The notes: generated from the sequence alone by a model not told the origin. Shown: positions 22,932-34,906, counted from the stretch's first letter. The stretch is DNA of 44,525 nucleotides from Volvariella volvacea V23 (GCA_000349905.1 KB722757.1:456910-501434); one strand, 5' to 3'. Made by a program: numbers and translations.

Positions 22932-25900
22932 ATGGCCATTTTTGCATACCTATTTTCCTGGATCTTGCCTAGTTGGAATTCAAGTTCTGGCACGACATCA
23001 CACCTGCCATCATATCCCCATGATTACGATAGCTCCGCGAGCGTCAATGATTCCCATTCGGCTGCGGAAACTGCCTCGGTGGACGAACACGCACCTGACC
23101 ACGAGCAATCCGACAGGTAAATAGTCCCCTCCCTTAACTTAACACTCATCTGATCATGCCATTCTTCTTCTTCAGGTCCTCTCAGAAGAGTGCCCCCTCT
23201 ACCCCCAAGCTCGAAAACAATGTAGCCACCGGCGTCTTTGCTAGTCCCCCTCCCACATCCCCCGCCTTCCCCGGCTCTCTTGCCACTCAACAAACACCCC
23301 TCATCCATGGCTTCGAGAATAGAGCGCGCAACGGACAAATCCCCGATATCATCTCTCAAAACATCGAACGCATCTTTAACGGTGAAGAAGTCGTCATCTC
23401 TCATTTTGGTTCAAGCCAATATGCTCAGGGCGGGGTTTCTGCCTGCGGGCTGGCTGCAATGAACTGCGCCAAAGTTGTTGCCGTAAGGGAGAGGGATGAT
23501 GTTCAAGGTGCCGTATTGGTGGCGGAGCTGATGAGCGAGAAGATGGTTCAGGTATGTATACACCACTCTTTTTGATGCAGCTTTTCTCATAAATTTTCAA
23601 GGATATCATGTCCGTGTGCGGAGCTTGGAAGGGGGAGGCCCACCTTGAGGTAGATGAAATCTACAAGCTCCCTTTCTTCTCCAAGTACCTCGTCCTTCAA
23701 AATACCCATTTTGGTCCCCTTGGCTATGAGGAATTCGAGAAACTCCTCAAGTAAGCCTGACTTCCTAATCCTAATACGCCGTCCATCTCACCTTTTTACA
23801 TCAGGGAACTTCCAATCCAGACAGCCACGGCTGTTATCACACGCGCACCCGAAATCATTGCATGCATGAAGATTCCCACGCAACGCGGCGATGTCTTTAT
23901 GATCTTTGACTCCCACCCACGTCCCGATCACCCCAATGGGGCTGGACTGACATTCAACAATACCGTCGAAGCAACAGCGAAACGTTTAACTTCCCTCCTC
24001 TCCGTCGATGAGGAATTGACAACAGAGGATTCCGACTGGCAATCCCAACTCCTAACCACCTACTCCGCCCATATTTTTCTTGCCCCTGAATCGTCCGGCG
24101 ACATCGACGACAACACTATAGTCCTCGATCTGAGCGTAGAGTTGCTTCAACTCCGCCAATCACTCGGCGAGGCAGTCGCTCTCACCAAAACACAAAACGA
24201 CAAGTACGAGCAGCTCCTAGGAAAGTACGAGGAGGAGCAGCGTAGCAATAAGGAATCTGTAGATGCACAGACTCGCAAGATTGAGGCCCTTCAAACTACA
24301 AACAAACGACTTCTCTCTGATGCCCAATCTCGCCGCAAATCGTATGACTCTACCCTCGCTGAGCACGTCACTAAGCTTCGCGACTACGAGGCTGAGAACA
24401 CGCGCCTCATTGAGGTTGAGAAGCAGGGCAAACGCGACTCGGAGACTGTGGCTGCCCAAGCAATGAAGATTTCTTCGCTTGAGACCTTGAACAAGCGTCT
24501 CACGGCGGAATCTCAAGTCCGAGAACAAAGCTCCCAATCCACTATCGCTGAACACGTATCCACCATCCAACGACTTGAATCTGAGCGCGACCGTCTTCTT
24601 GAAGTAGAAAAGCAGGGCAAGCGAGATGCGGAGACCGTCGCCGCTCAGTCCACCCGGATCGCCGAGCTCGAGGCATCATACGAAAACGCTGTCGCAGAGG
24701 CCAAGACTCGGGACAAGGCCGCTCAGTCTACCATCAACGAACACGCCGCCAAGATTCGCAAGCTGGAGACGGAGAGAGAGCGACTCTTGGAAGCGGAGAA
24801 GCAGGGCAAACGGGATGCACAGATCGTTGCTGCCCAAGCCACGAAGATCACCAACCTCGAGGCTACCAGCAAACGCGCCGCCTCCGAGTCCCAGGCCCGC
24901 GACCAAGCTTCCCAAGCTACCATTGCTGAGCAGTCGATCAAGATCCGTAACTTGGAAGCGGAGCGAACACGCCTCCTAGAGGTCGAGAAGCAAGGCAAGC
25001 GAGATGCTGAGACAGTCGCACAACTAGGCTCGAAGCTAGTCAACCTTGAAGCCTTGAACAAGCGCATCGTTGCTGATTGGACCGTCCGCGAGCAGGCGTT
25101 GACGGAGGAGTTCCAGGCTAGGATTGTCCAGCTAGAAACTGAGGTTGAGCGTCTCCTCGAAGTCGAAAAGCAAGCAAAGAAGGACGCGGAGACAGTTGCC
25201 TTACAAGCGCCCAAGATCGCTTCACTCGAAGCTCTTAACAAACGCCTCATCTCTGAGTCCCAGAGCCGCGACCAAGCCGCTCAAGCCACAATCGCCGCCA
25301 AGGACGACGAGATAGCCGAATTGAATTCAGACAACCAAGCTCTGTTATCCGAGATCGATGCGCTTAACAGTGCCAGCACTGAAGCCATGTCTGCTCTGCA
25401 AAACAAGATTGCCTTCCTAGAGGAGGAACTCGCTCGCATGTATGCCGAGGATGAGGCTCGAGAGAAGGAGATGCAAGAAGCAGTTGCGAACCACCAAGCC
25501 CGGGTCGCCGACTTTGAAAACGAACGGAACGCTCTCCTTGACCAGCTTGAGTCTATTAAGCAATCGCACAAGTCCTCCTCGCTTGCGGTGTCCACAAAGG
25601 TCAAAGAACTCGAAGCGGGAGCACAGGCCCTCCGCGACGAGATCGCTCGACTGGAGTCCGCTCATAAGGATGAGCTCGCGTCCCACTCTACCCGTTCCCA
25701 AGCCCTCGAAGCTGAGCTCAAGCGACAGATCGATGAGGCTACTTCCCGCTACGAGATCGCTCAACAGACAATTAACATCCATTCCACCAAAATCAGTTCC
25801 CTCGAACAAGATAACCGCCGCCTCCTCGCCGAAGCTGCCAGTCAAATCAACCAGATCAATATGCATGTCGCCGATAAACAGAGACTGCAAGCTGAGACCT

Positions 25901-26376
25901 CAACTCTCAGTTCTAAGATTGATATGCTCGATACTGATAACCAGCGCTTGCAAGCCGAGGTTAAACTGACGGAGTCCAAGGCGGAGGCTCTCGGCACTGA
26001 GAACAACCGCCTCCAAGCTGAACTCGACTCGCGCGATAGCAAAGTCGCCAATCTATCTACCGAAACCCAACGACTACAAACCGAACTCAAGACCAAAGCC
26101 TCTCGTGCTATGAGCCTGGATGGAGAAACACAGCGCCTACAGAATGAACTGAAGTTGAAGAACAACAAGTTGGAGTCGATTATGATCGAAAACCAACGAC
26201 TCACAACGGAGAGTAGGGACCACGCCGGCAGGATTGAGGAACTGACCAACGAACTGTCGCGTCTACGCGCCGAAGCGGACAATAGAGCGCGCAACCAGCT
26301 TTCAAGTACTGTCAACAGCGTCCTGATGGAGAGTCAGCGCCGTCTTGCGGAGATTCGTGCTCGTCGACGGGGTTGA
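22932..26376 (+). CDS. Putative Cys/Asp-x-His peptidase-like module fused to a long repeat coiled coil
   Basis: Exons 22932-23116, 23176-23551, 23602-23750 and 23805-26376 join in phase to 1093 residues. The N-terminus is a short hydrophobic helix (AYLFSWILPSW), followed by a Ser/Pro-rich linker. Residues about 120-330 form a compact domain with GVSACGLAAMN (C152) and, 120 residues later, FDSHPRPDHPNG (D272, H274). Cys at a helix start followed by Asp-x-His is the catalytic order of papain-fold proteases of ubiquitin-like proteins (Atg4, UFSP), so I infer a peptidase-like fold; activity is not shown. From about 345 to 1090 it is coiled coil: five 60-63-residue repeats starting with RLLEVEKQGKRDAETVA, then a less regular coil, then six 21-residue repeats with NQRLQAEL. 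The next gene is a paralogue with the same exon borders. The family is not recognised by name. Confidence 0.85.
24403..25338 (+). repeat. In-frame tandem repeats of 189 bp encoding 9-heptad coiled-coil units
   Basis: Repeat starts, each at the Arg codon of RL(L/I)E(V/A)EKQ, fall at 24403, 24592, 24781, 24970 and 25150. The first three spacings are exactly 189 bp (63 residues); the fourth is 180 bp. A weaker upstream copy (AQTRKIEALQTTNKRLLSDA) precedes the first. The unit contains about nine heptads, so repeat gain or loss keeps the coil in register. Confidence 0.85.
25912..26289 (+). repeat. Six in-frame 63-bp repeats (21 residues, three heptads)
   Basis: Six consecutive 21-residue units, each with an S/N/G-K/R-hydrophobic start and a central E/D-N/T-x-RL-x-x-E core (for example TENNRLQAEL and TETQRLQTEL). 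They close the coiled coil just before the stop. The unit is exactly one third of the 189-bp repeat upstream, which suggests a shared origin. Confidence 0.8.
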
Positions 26377-27316
26377 GGGGTTATGCCATGCTATGTTTCG
26401 AACGCTCTCATTTGTACGTTTTTACATAGGTTTTCTCGCAACGATACATGTCTGTGCTATATAGGTCGTCAGGATCCTTCTAGCTGTAGGACCTATGTAT
26501 ACATATTTATGGGTAATAGGTTGCCATTTGTATCCATGTCATTTTTGTTTTACATATACCAATTATCATGTGGTTACAACACAAACGCTACAGGCATCGA
26601 ACTAAAGTCGATCTACAAATACACGCTCTAGGTTTATTCCCGATCGCCCAAAAACTAGAGGGGACAAAACGCCCTTGCCCAGGTGCCCAGGTCCGAGTAG
26701 CTAGGGGACCCATGGTTAGGCTGCAAAAGCCACCGTAGAGCGAGCAAGCGCCAGTGTCGTGGGGGATCGGATTTCTCAGATCCTGACCGGTGGAATTCAT
26801 CGATCTGGAATCATAGGGGTTCCATATTCCATGACACAAGTGCTCAGCTGCGCACCAGTATGAGAGACGCAGCCTCATGCCCCATTCATTATGCGACAAG
26901 AGGATCGACTTCATCGCTTTTGGCCGAGTTGATACTTGAAGGAGCCAAACCCCTGAAGACTGATGACCTCCTGGAGAACGGCAATTCGTCAGGGTTGCAT
27001 ACCTTCAGGGGATGCCTCGTGTATCAACGTGTGCATTACCTATTATGATTGTATCTCCACGCCGTGAATGCATGCACGCTTGCGTGATCAGACGTTTCAC
27101 AGTGTCTCCTCCCTCGACTTCGTACTGTCATCATCCTCACACTTGGTTATATCTGCGTAACCCGCTTCAATGCAACACTCTCCTTCAACCTCTCCTCCGA
27201 CAACCAGCTTGCTGCATAGCCGTCATTTACCTTCCCAGACAAATATTCATTATCTAGACCATCCATTCTTGACTCATTTATCCAATACTCTTGCTCCTTT
27301 TCTATCATTTTTGACA
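26377..27316. other. Intergenic region between the two peptidase-like paralogues
   Basis: About 940 bp with the 3' flank of the first gene and the promoter of the second. A longer upstream frame (from 27170) is open into the second gene, but the ATG at 27317 matches the first gene's start and is preferred. Nothing else is seen. Confidence 0.5.
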
Positions 27317-29447
27317 ATGTCGCTGGCGTACCTTCTATCATGGATTTACCCTACAAGAATTAGTCTTATTGACTCAGAACCACCGCCGTTGATCCTAGAG
27401 GACAACAAACCCATCGATCCAAGTACGTTTTCAGATGATGACTCCCTGAACGAAAGTGGTTCTCCTTGGGAAACCGACTTGACGTCGACCCCATCCTCTG
27501 TTGACACAGCTCATTCAGTGCTTCGTAAACCCTCCCTATTTGAGAGACCGGCTGTCATCCCATCCTCACCTGGAATCGCCGCTCGCGTGAACAGCGCCCC
27601 ACCGCGACCGCTTAGCACCTACGTAACAGCTACTCACCGCATTCGACCGAGCAACAGCGAGAACGGGACCGAGGAGTTGGAACAGCGGGGCGTTAGTCGT
27701 GTTGCAGTCATATCCGGAAACCAGTCGCCCATCCCAGGTCAGATCCGAGACATCTTCAACGGCGTTGAAGTGTCCATCTCGTTGCCTGCCTTGCTGCAAG
27801 AACAGCAGGAGGCTGGGCCTTTCCAGTGGAAAGTCGTTGCGCTTAACTTTGGGAGGTCGGCCATCTTGAAGAGCAAAGATGGTATTCAGGGAATCGCGTT
27901 GATCGCAGACCTCTTGAGACAACAGACGATCCAGGTAAATGACTTCCACTTCCTTCGTAAGCTCTATTGAGGATTATTTGTAGGATGTCGTTCAGCTTCG
28001 TAACTCATTGACTGCCGGGAGCCAACCAGATATTGACAAGGTCCACCATATCTCATATTTTGACCGCTTCATGAGTCTGCAAAGTGCAAGCGAATTAGTT
28101 CCTGGAGAAGATAACTTGAAGAGCATCCTCACGTACGTGATTATATCATGGCTGCCGATCCCAGAAAATTAATCTCCTCTCAGAAAACTTCAGTCGGAGT
28201 CTAGTGGGGGCGTCGGGTTACTCGTCGCACAGAGCTGTACCACTATTCTGGCTTGCCTTCGAATTCCTACTTCACGCGGGGACGTTTTCGCTACCCTTAA
28301 TCTGCGATCTACTGGGGCCCTGGGTGGTCCTGTCATTTTCTTTAACCACTCCGTCAAGAGTGCTGCTGCACGTCTTCACCAACTCCTTCCACTAGAGGGC
28401 GGTATCTCAGCCGACATCTTTGTCACTCGAGATGCTAAGGATCGCCCCGCCGACGTCCATCACGCTCTCTTCGAACAAAGTATCGTCGCCTTTGATCTGC
28501 AAAAATCGCTAGAACAATCGAAAGTTCAGCATGAGAATCTTCGTATTGAAAAGCAGGAGCTTGAGATTAAATTCGAGGAGCTGAGGAAGGCTCATGAAGC
28601 CCAAGTCAGCCGCATCGACGCCCTTACCGCAGAAAATGGTCGCCTCACTGCCGAAGTCGAATCATGTAACCAAACACGCCAGCAAACCGTCGCGACCTTG
28701 TCTACTCGCATCGATTTCCTTGAAAACGAAAACCGACGCCTGCGCACCCTCGCAGAATCAGCACCCAAGGACGGGCAACCTCAACCTCCTGCCGCTGCTC
28801 CAGCCCACGCAGAACCACATCGGCCAGCAGGAAAGATGAAGCAGTCTACAAGCAGGACAGACAACCTAGTTGCGGAGAACCAGCGCCTCCAGGCAGAGGT
28901 GAAGACACTCCAGAATCAGCTAAACACTCTCACAGTGGAGAATTCCCGTCTTGTCGCGAAATCGAAGATGAGAGGTTCCAGGATCACGGCTCTAGTAGCA
29001 GAGAACCAGCGCACGCAAACGGAATTAAAGACAGTCAGGGAAAGATTGAATAGGCAATTGGCTGCGGAAGGAAGAGCACACCAAATTGAGGGTGCGCTGA
29101 GACACCAACCTAGCCAGCAACCTACAATCGCCGAGCCTAGTGTCGTTCCTGCTCCACTGGGGGACCCTCGATTACACGCCTCGGTAGTGTCGTTGGGCAG
29201 CGTTGATGATAGTGACACTGTTGTCGATTCGAGTCACCCGCCTTCCCGGGCTGAGGAGGCACATACGAATGCCAATACAGCATCTACAAGTAGCGCTGAA
29301 ATTCGCTCCCCACCTCCGAGCGCAGAGAACGGTCAGACTTATCCTCGAAGCGTGGGTATTAAACCACGGGGCGGCTTCATGCCTTCGGCTTTCACTGACA
29401 GTTCACGTCGTATGGTTGTGCGATTACGAGGTCCGGGTAGATCGTGA
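27317..29447 (+). CDS. Peptidase-like/coiled-coil paralogue with substituted catalytic residues (probable pseudoenzyme)
   Basis: Exons 27317-27934, 27984-28132 and 28184-29447 give 676 residues. The start MSLAYLLSWIYP aligns with the upstream gene's hydrophobic start. The domain follows: DIFNGVEVSIS, WKVVALNFGR, then exon 2 of 149 nt, identical in length and phase to exon 3 of the upstream gene, then ILACLRIPTSRGDVF. The putative Cys is replaced by W171, and the Asp-x-His by N295-x-R297. The first intron of the upstream gene is absent. After the domain come heptad-rich segments (about 350-430 and 455-545) with units like AENQRLQAEVKTL, related to the 21-residue repeats upstream but without the 63-residue array. 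The C-terminus is Ser/Pro-rich and probably disordered. The frame is clean for 2 kb, so it is under coding constraint. A regulatory or scaffold role is inference. Confidence 0.82.
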
Positions 29448-29792
29448 AGGCGTAACAGATACTTAGCTCTGGTTTATAAATTATTTTTTTGTTAGTTGTT
29501 AGTATTGGCTGGTCTTGTACTTATGAAGCTGTACCCACACTCATCGTTCTGATTTTTGGAATACAATGTCAAAGTCGTATTGCAATACGCAATCCGCCAT
29601 CAATTTGTTGTGGTCCGTTAGTCGGGATTTGCCGTCGGACATTCACCGGCATGCCATGATTTCAAGTCCCGAATCATCTGCCAAGCCAACTAAATCGCTC
29701 CGAAAAGTGACTATGAGTATGTCACCCCGCTTCCCCACCTCTGAATTGCCTACATTCCAAGCCGCACAATTGCCCCCAGATCTTCTCATGTC
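29448..29792. other. Short spacer between coiled-coil genes
   Basis: 345 bp, T-rich just after the stop and probably containing the next promoter. A 76-codon frame (29566-29796) has no features and is ignored. Confidence 0.5.
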
Positions 29793-32700
29793 ATGAGCGC
29801 ACCTGCAGCCATAGTAGATGGGGTAGAACAGCACCCCTTAGTACAAGAGATCACGAGCCTGAAGATAGCACTTGCTCGATGCCAGGTAAGGTAATAAACT
29901 CAGTATGAACGGAGATTCTAAACCGCAATATCTTATGCAATTTCAAGACTGAAGTTCATAATGCTGCACTACACCAACAAAAGTTGTCTGGAGATGCCTC
30001 AAAGTTGAAGAACCGGGTATCTCTTCTCGAGCGCGAGAATGCAGTCCTGCACACTGAAGTCCAAGTGCTACGGAAAACGCCACATCCTGACGTGTCAACG
30101 GAAACACATCCAGCAGTTCTACAAGTGCAGCAACTGTCGCTGCTACTTCGTGAGGTCAATACGAGGCTATCCCTAACCGAGGAACGACTCCTGCAGCGCT
30201 CAACAGAACTGGCGTATGCGGCCAATGAAGCAACGAAGGCTAAGCATCTTGTCGAAGGAGCGTACGAGCTCGCTTCGCGCGCTCGTGCCAGGGAGGAGGA
30301 AACTAAGCAACGGTCAAGGGAGTTGGAGCGTAAGCTAAAGGCAGCTGAGGAGGGGAGGAGATTATCGGACCTGGTGGTTAGCGAGTATGCAGACCTTGTC
30401 AGATCTTTGGAGCGTAAGAACCAAGCTAGTCGTGGCTCTTTAAATCGCACTCGATCAGACTCCTCTTCCACGCAAGTTGGGGAGTATTCATCACAGGGCG
30501 CTAGCACGACAACGTTGGTGGATAGCTATGCAGAGGGGAAGCAGGGGTTGCAGAGGCTGCTTTCAGAATTTAATTCCGAGGCTGAGCAACTGCAGTTAGA
30601 ACTGGAAACGACCCAGACAGAGTTGCAGGTACTCCGCACGCAACACGAAGCTGAACGGAAGCAAGCAGAAGCAGAACGTGCGGCCTTGGCCAAAGCTTGG
30701 GTAGAGGTCGAGAAATTACGTTTGAACGATAATAGCGCAGCACAAATGGTTTCTCGATACATGTACGTTTTGGCTTCTACTCAAGGGGCGTCTCCTTACT
30801 CCCCTGCGTCATTGTAGGAAGTTCTCCCAGTCCTCGATCGATAAACTGCAAGATGCTCTGTCGGCTCTGAAGACTCGCCATGAAGCAACCATCGGTACCC
30901 TAAGTGCGCAGTTGGCGGAGCTTGGGGCACAACTACACTGGTGGCAAACGACTGCAGAGCAGCTAAACTCGACAGTGGACGAGCTCGGAGTAGACATCAT
31001 GAAGGAAGCTTTCAATAGGAGAAGGGAAGTTGCCCTGCGTATTCGCATCCTGAGTCAAGGGGAGAGATTACGGGAGCGGTTGCATCGGTGGATTAAACGA
31101 AGTGAAGAATTACCGCACAAACAAGGACTGTCTGATCCAATCGCGGCTCTGGAGGATTTGACGCAGGAGGCGAGGTTACTTCTCACTAGTTTCGATGGTT
31201 CAATCTCCGACGACATAGATATCTCTACGGGCTCGTTATCGCGGATTATAGCTGCTGAAATTGCAGTTGAAGCGCTGGCACAAGAACTGCAAGCGGAGAC
31301 GATGAGGCGATTAGAGCTGGAAAAGTCCCTGGCTCAGCGATACCCTATACCCCCTCAAGATACACCCCATCGTGCCCCTTCGGATATAGTTCATCGTACC
31401 AAGTCTATGGCACCCGATAGTAATGCAAGAAATCAAGTACACGTTGCCGATGTACCTGTTCCATCTCACAACGTCCATAATGCACCCTCTATCACAGTTC
31501 ACGCGGGCTCTACCCATTTATCTACCATCTCCGATCTGCAATCTAATACCACCATCGAGACACCAGAATCACCCCCGCATGCAGCAGCTTCAATTCCATT
31601 GATAACTGTCGATGATCCTCGTGACAGTCTCCAATCTGACCCTGTCGAGCCACTCGCGGAGGAGGCCGTCGTCCAATCCACACCCACATCTACTCCACTC
31701 CCGATTAACGTACCGTTCCCAGAAGAGGTGTTGAACGTGCCAGTGAATGGACAAGATGCCAATGTTGCCTCCCATGGGCCTACCCAATTAGATCAGCCAA
31801 CAGACGACCATCTTAGCACTCCTCCACCTCCACGGCTGGCGGATCATGGTCCTCGAGAACCTGATTCACTATCTACAGCCCATGAGGTCGTCCTTGAGGA
31901 AAGCAGTCAGCCCGAAGCAGAACCAGCGGCCGGTGAATCGCCGGAGCGTATACCCGTCCTGCAGCCACCCCAGCAGGAGCTGTCACCGATACAGCTATCT
32001 GCCAACCTACTCGATACCAATAGCTATTCAGGACATGAAGAGCCAAACAAAGTCGTAATTGAACCCACGCCAGAAAGCATTACCAAAAGCGCCTCTGAAA
32101 GGAAAGCAACTCCGCCTCCCCATATCCAAATTACAACCCCGGGATTGCTCCTTATTCATGAACCTAATGGCGAGCCCTCGGTTCCAGATGTACCCCAGCA
32201 GCCTTCCCCTGGTCACGAAGAGAACGAAAGTCACGGTTCATACCTAACTACACCGTCCCCAGAAGCGCCTGTACTCAATACCGTCCATCCCCTTCTTGAA
32301 CTGCTCGTCGGGGTTGAGCGCCGATATGATGACCTTTCAAAAGCGTTTCGGGACTGTCACGTTGCTCTCGAAGGTCTGAAGGACGACATCAAATCTCTTT
32401 CTGCTGCCGAAACTGATCGGATCTCTCGTCACCTCCCTCCTGAACTGACGCGTGCTGCTTTGGAACGCTTGGACGACTCTACTGAGGACGCAAGAGTCGA
32501 GCTCGAAATACGAAAGGCTGACGAAGCATTACTCATTGAAGGTTACAAGACCTTATTGTCCCTCCCTGATGCATCCTCGATGGATGATATCTTACCCTCA
32601 TCGTTCTTATCATTGAACGGTGGGCCTGCAACACAAGGCCCGCCATCTCGATCTGAGATGGAACCACAGATTGAGGCTTTCATCTCTGGAGCGGATCCTA

Positions 32701-33305
32701 GCGTACAGAAAACCCAGCAAACGCTTTCGAAGAAGCTAGATGACATCCAACACGACATCGCAGTGCTAAAGCGCTTCCTTCATGATCCTGATTTTTTCCT
32801 CGACCCTCAGCCAGAGGAAGAAGTGAAGCCTAGAACGTCTAACAGCTGGACTTCTTGGATTCGTAACTCCCCTGCACTTATGACCAAGAGCTTACCTGCA
32901 TCGGGGCATCCGCCACCCCCGACATTTGGCAACGTGATGACTACCCCTCGTTTGCGTCACTCTCCTTCCCTTAATCATCTATCCACTCCTTCTAGACATC
33001 CAACTGCTAGCGACAACCGACACGATCCCTTCGCCGCTCTGGGTTTGAAGATCCCTATGCCGTCCCACCTCCAGCCGCCCCCTGTATTGATTCAACCTTC
33101 TGTGTCAAGTGAGAGCCTGCCTGCACCAAGGCCACGCACGGTATCAACGATGTATATGCTTGGAATTGGTTCGAGAACAGTAAGCGGGCCGTTGGGTATT
33201 GGTGCAGCATCTCCAAGACCAAGAGTTCTTTCATCAATGGCTAGCTCTTCGACGCTTTCATTATCTGTACTGCCAAGGGCGGATGCAGATGAAGACATTG
33301 AGTAG
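29793..33305 (+). CDS. Large coiled-coil protein with a central disordered region, unknown function
   Basis: Exons 29793-29885, 29948-30762 and 30818-33305 join in phase to 1131 residues. The ATG at 29793 is chosen because it opens a frame that splices cleanly. Residues about 25-165 and 225-475 are rich in heptads (LLEREN, LSLTEERLLQRS, RSRELERKLKAAEEG), including LHWWQTTAEQLNSTVDELG. Residues about 478-780 are Pro/Ser/Glu-rich and probably disordered. A second helical block (about 790-955: LLELLVGVERRYDDLSKAF ... KTQQTLSKKLDDIQHDIAVL) follows. The tail is Ser/Pro/Arg-rich with possible phosphorylation sites. There is no catalytic motif and no membrane segment. It is not an obvious paralogue of the two genes upstream, but shares their strand and coiled-coil character. 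A cytoskeletal or scaffold role is possible but unsupported. Confidence 0.82.
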
Positions 33306-33532
33306 GGTTGGTTGAGTCGCCTGGACAGAATACGTTCCTTTCATCTCCTGATTATTGTTATTTGTTTAATACTGTACGATGTCTTACAACAGGTCCCACT
33401 AATGCAAGCGCTCTCTTGAGATTATCCCCATGAGGCATATTTTTCTACAACGACTGGCTGATTAAGTTCAAGGTTTCCCACGTAAGAACTACAAAAATTT
33501 CCCATCAATACCATGCGCAATCAACGACGATC

Positions 33533-34906
33533 ATGTTGCCTCCAACAGCTGCTATTGCTCGTCTTCCGGCAGAGCTCTTCTGCGAAATATTCTGGTTGGC
33601 TATACCTATCAAAGACCCGGGATTTGATAGCTTGCTTACAGCCTATCCACCTTGGTCCCTTGGGCAAGTATGCAGACAATGGCGACTACTTTCCATCTCC
33701 GCCCCAAGGCTTTGGTCTCACTTTATCGTTGACCTTGAACGAATCATGCCTGGTGCAGGAGGTGGTCCTACAGCGCTCACAGAGCAGTGGATGGAGCGCG
33801 CCAGCAATGTCCCATTGACTATATCATTCTCCCCTGGTGGCCCGAATCGTATCGCGTCCAATGTCCTGCGCATTCTGCTCCGCCATATTACCCGCTGGGT
33901 GCAAGTCAACCTCCACATAACCGAGCACTTGTATCCCATTCTCGATAAATTTTCCAAAATGCACCGCGATTTAGAGTTACCTGTACTCAAATCGCTCACC
34001 TACTCAACCTGTGCAGCACACCGAAAGCCGATCACCCTTTTCCGACACGCTCCACAGCTCTGCGAGGTTGCCCACCCAAAGCCGAGTAGCATGTGTCCTG
34101 TCGAACTTCCTTGGTTACAGCTTACCCATCTTTCGCGTCCTGTGCAAGGCGATGATGGGAATTCATCCACGAATCAGACTAATCCCACAACAATTTATGG
34201 AATCATCCAGGCGTGTCCCTACCTCATTTCGTGTACCGTGGAGCTCGCTGTAGGACAAAATCAGGTTGCCGCTGGAGCTTCAACTACGCTTGTTCATCGA
34301 CCGAGGATTACACATTTAGCACTGAAGGAGTTGCGTATACTTGCACCTTTGCGCGTCAACATGTCATTTTTTCAATTCCCCCAGTTAGAATCTCTCACCC
34401 TAGACGCCTTTTACAGCCCACTGCAATCCCTGTTGGAATGTGTCCAGCAATCACAATGCAAAATCCATACACTTGCTCTGCGCCATATTCCTGAGAAAGA
34501 TGTTGTTGTCTTTGTGCAAATCTTGAACCTTCTCCCATCTCTAATCAACCTCGAGGTTGTGTCCAACCACCAAGGAGTCTTGGATCACCTGCTCCAGATT
34601 CTGACAATCTCACCCAGTGATTCTCAGCTTCCTATCCCCATACCGCGACTCCGACATTTTAAACTGGATTTCACGCTTTGGGGAGACGAGTTCGACTTTA
34701 GCACTCTGGTAGATATGCTCGAGTCTAGGTGGTACCTTCCTACGCATACACTAGCCCACGAGGATACGCAAGAACGCTGCTCACCAATCCAATCAATAAC
34801 TCTGAGGGCCGCAAGCTTTACCCAGCTTGTTAGGCTGCAGGATATGAGAGAACAAGGATTAATATTCCACTCCTTCCTGGAGTGCCCCGACGAGGACGGT
34901 GATTGA
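33533..34906 (+). CDS. F-box-like protein
   Basis: An intact single-exon frame of 457 codons. An F-box-like domain lies at the very start (IARLPAELFCEIFWLAIP, residues 8-25), followed by the family block LGQVCRQWRLLSISAPRLWSHF. The remainder is a series of irregular leucine-rich segments (for example LPWLQLTHLSRP and FPQLESLTLDAF) ending in an acidic CPDEDGD tail. Such proteins usually bind Skp1 through the F-box and substrates through the C-terminal part, within SCF ubiquitin ligases. It lies 227 bp after the coiled-coil gene on the same strand. It differs from the five paralogues further right, lacking their N-terminal coil and the ERVSRKW signature. The start is the first ATG before the F-box. 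Confidence 0.85.
   Translation: MLPPTAAIARLPAELFCEIFWLAIPIKDPGFDSLLTAYPPWSLGQVCRQWRLLSISAPRLWSHFIVDLERIMPGAGGGPTALTEQWMERASNVPLTISFSPGGPNRIASNVLRILLRHITRWVQVNLHITEHLYPILDKFSKMHRDLELPVLKSLTYSTCAAHRKPITLFRHAPQLCEVAHPKPSSMCPVELPWLQLTHLSRPVQGDDGNSSTNQTNPTTIYGIIQACPYLISCTVELAVGQNQVAAGASTTLVHRPRITHLALKELRILAPLRVNMSFFQFPQLESLTLDAFYSPLQSLLECVQQSQCKIHTLALRHIPEKDVVVFVQILNLLPSLINLEVVSNHQGVLDHLLQILTISPSDSQLPIPIPRLRHFKLDFTLWGDEFDFSTLVDMLESRWYLPTHTLAHEDTQERCSPIQSITLRAASFTQLVRLQDMREQGLIFHSFLECPDEDGD

Noticed and set aside
27170..27316. Upstream extension of the pseudoenzyme gene to 27170
   Set aside because: The ATG at 27317 matches the start of the paralogue (AYL(F/L)SWI); the extension is low-complexity and unmatched.
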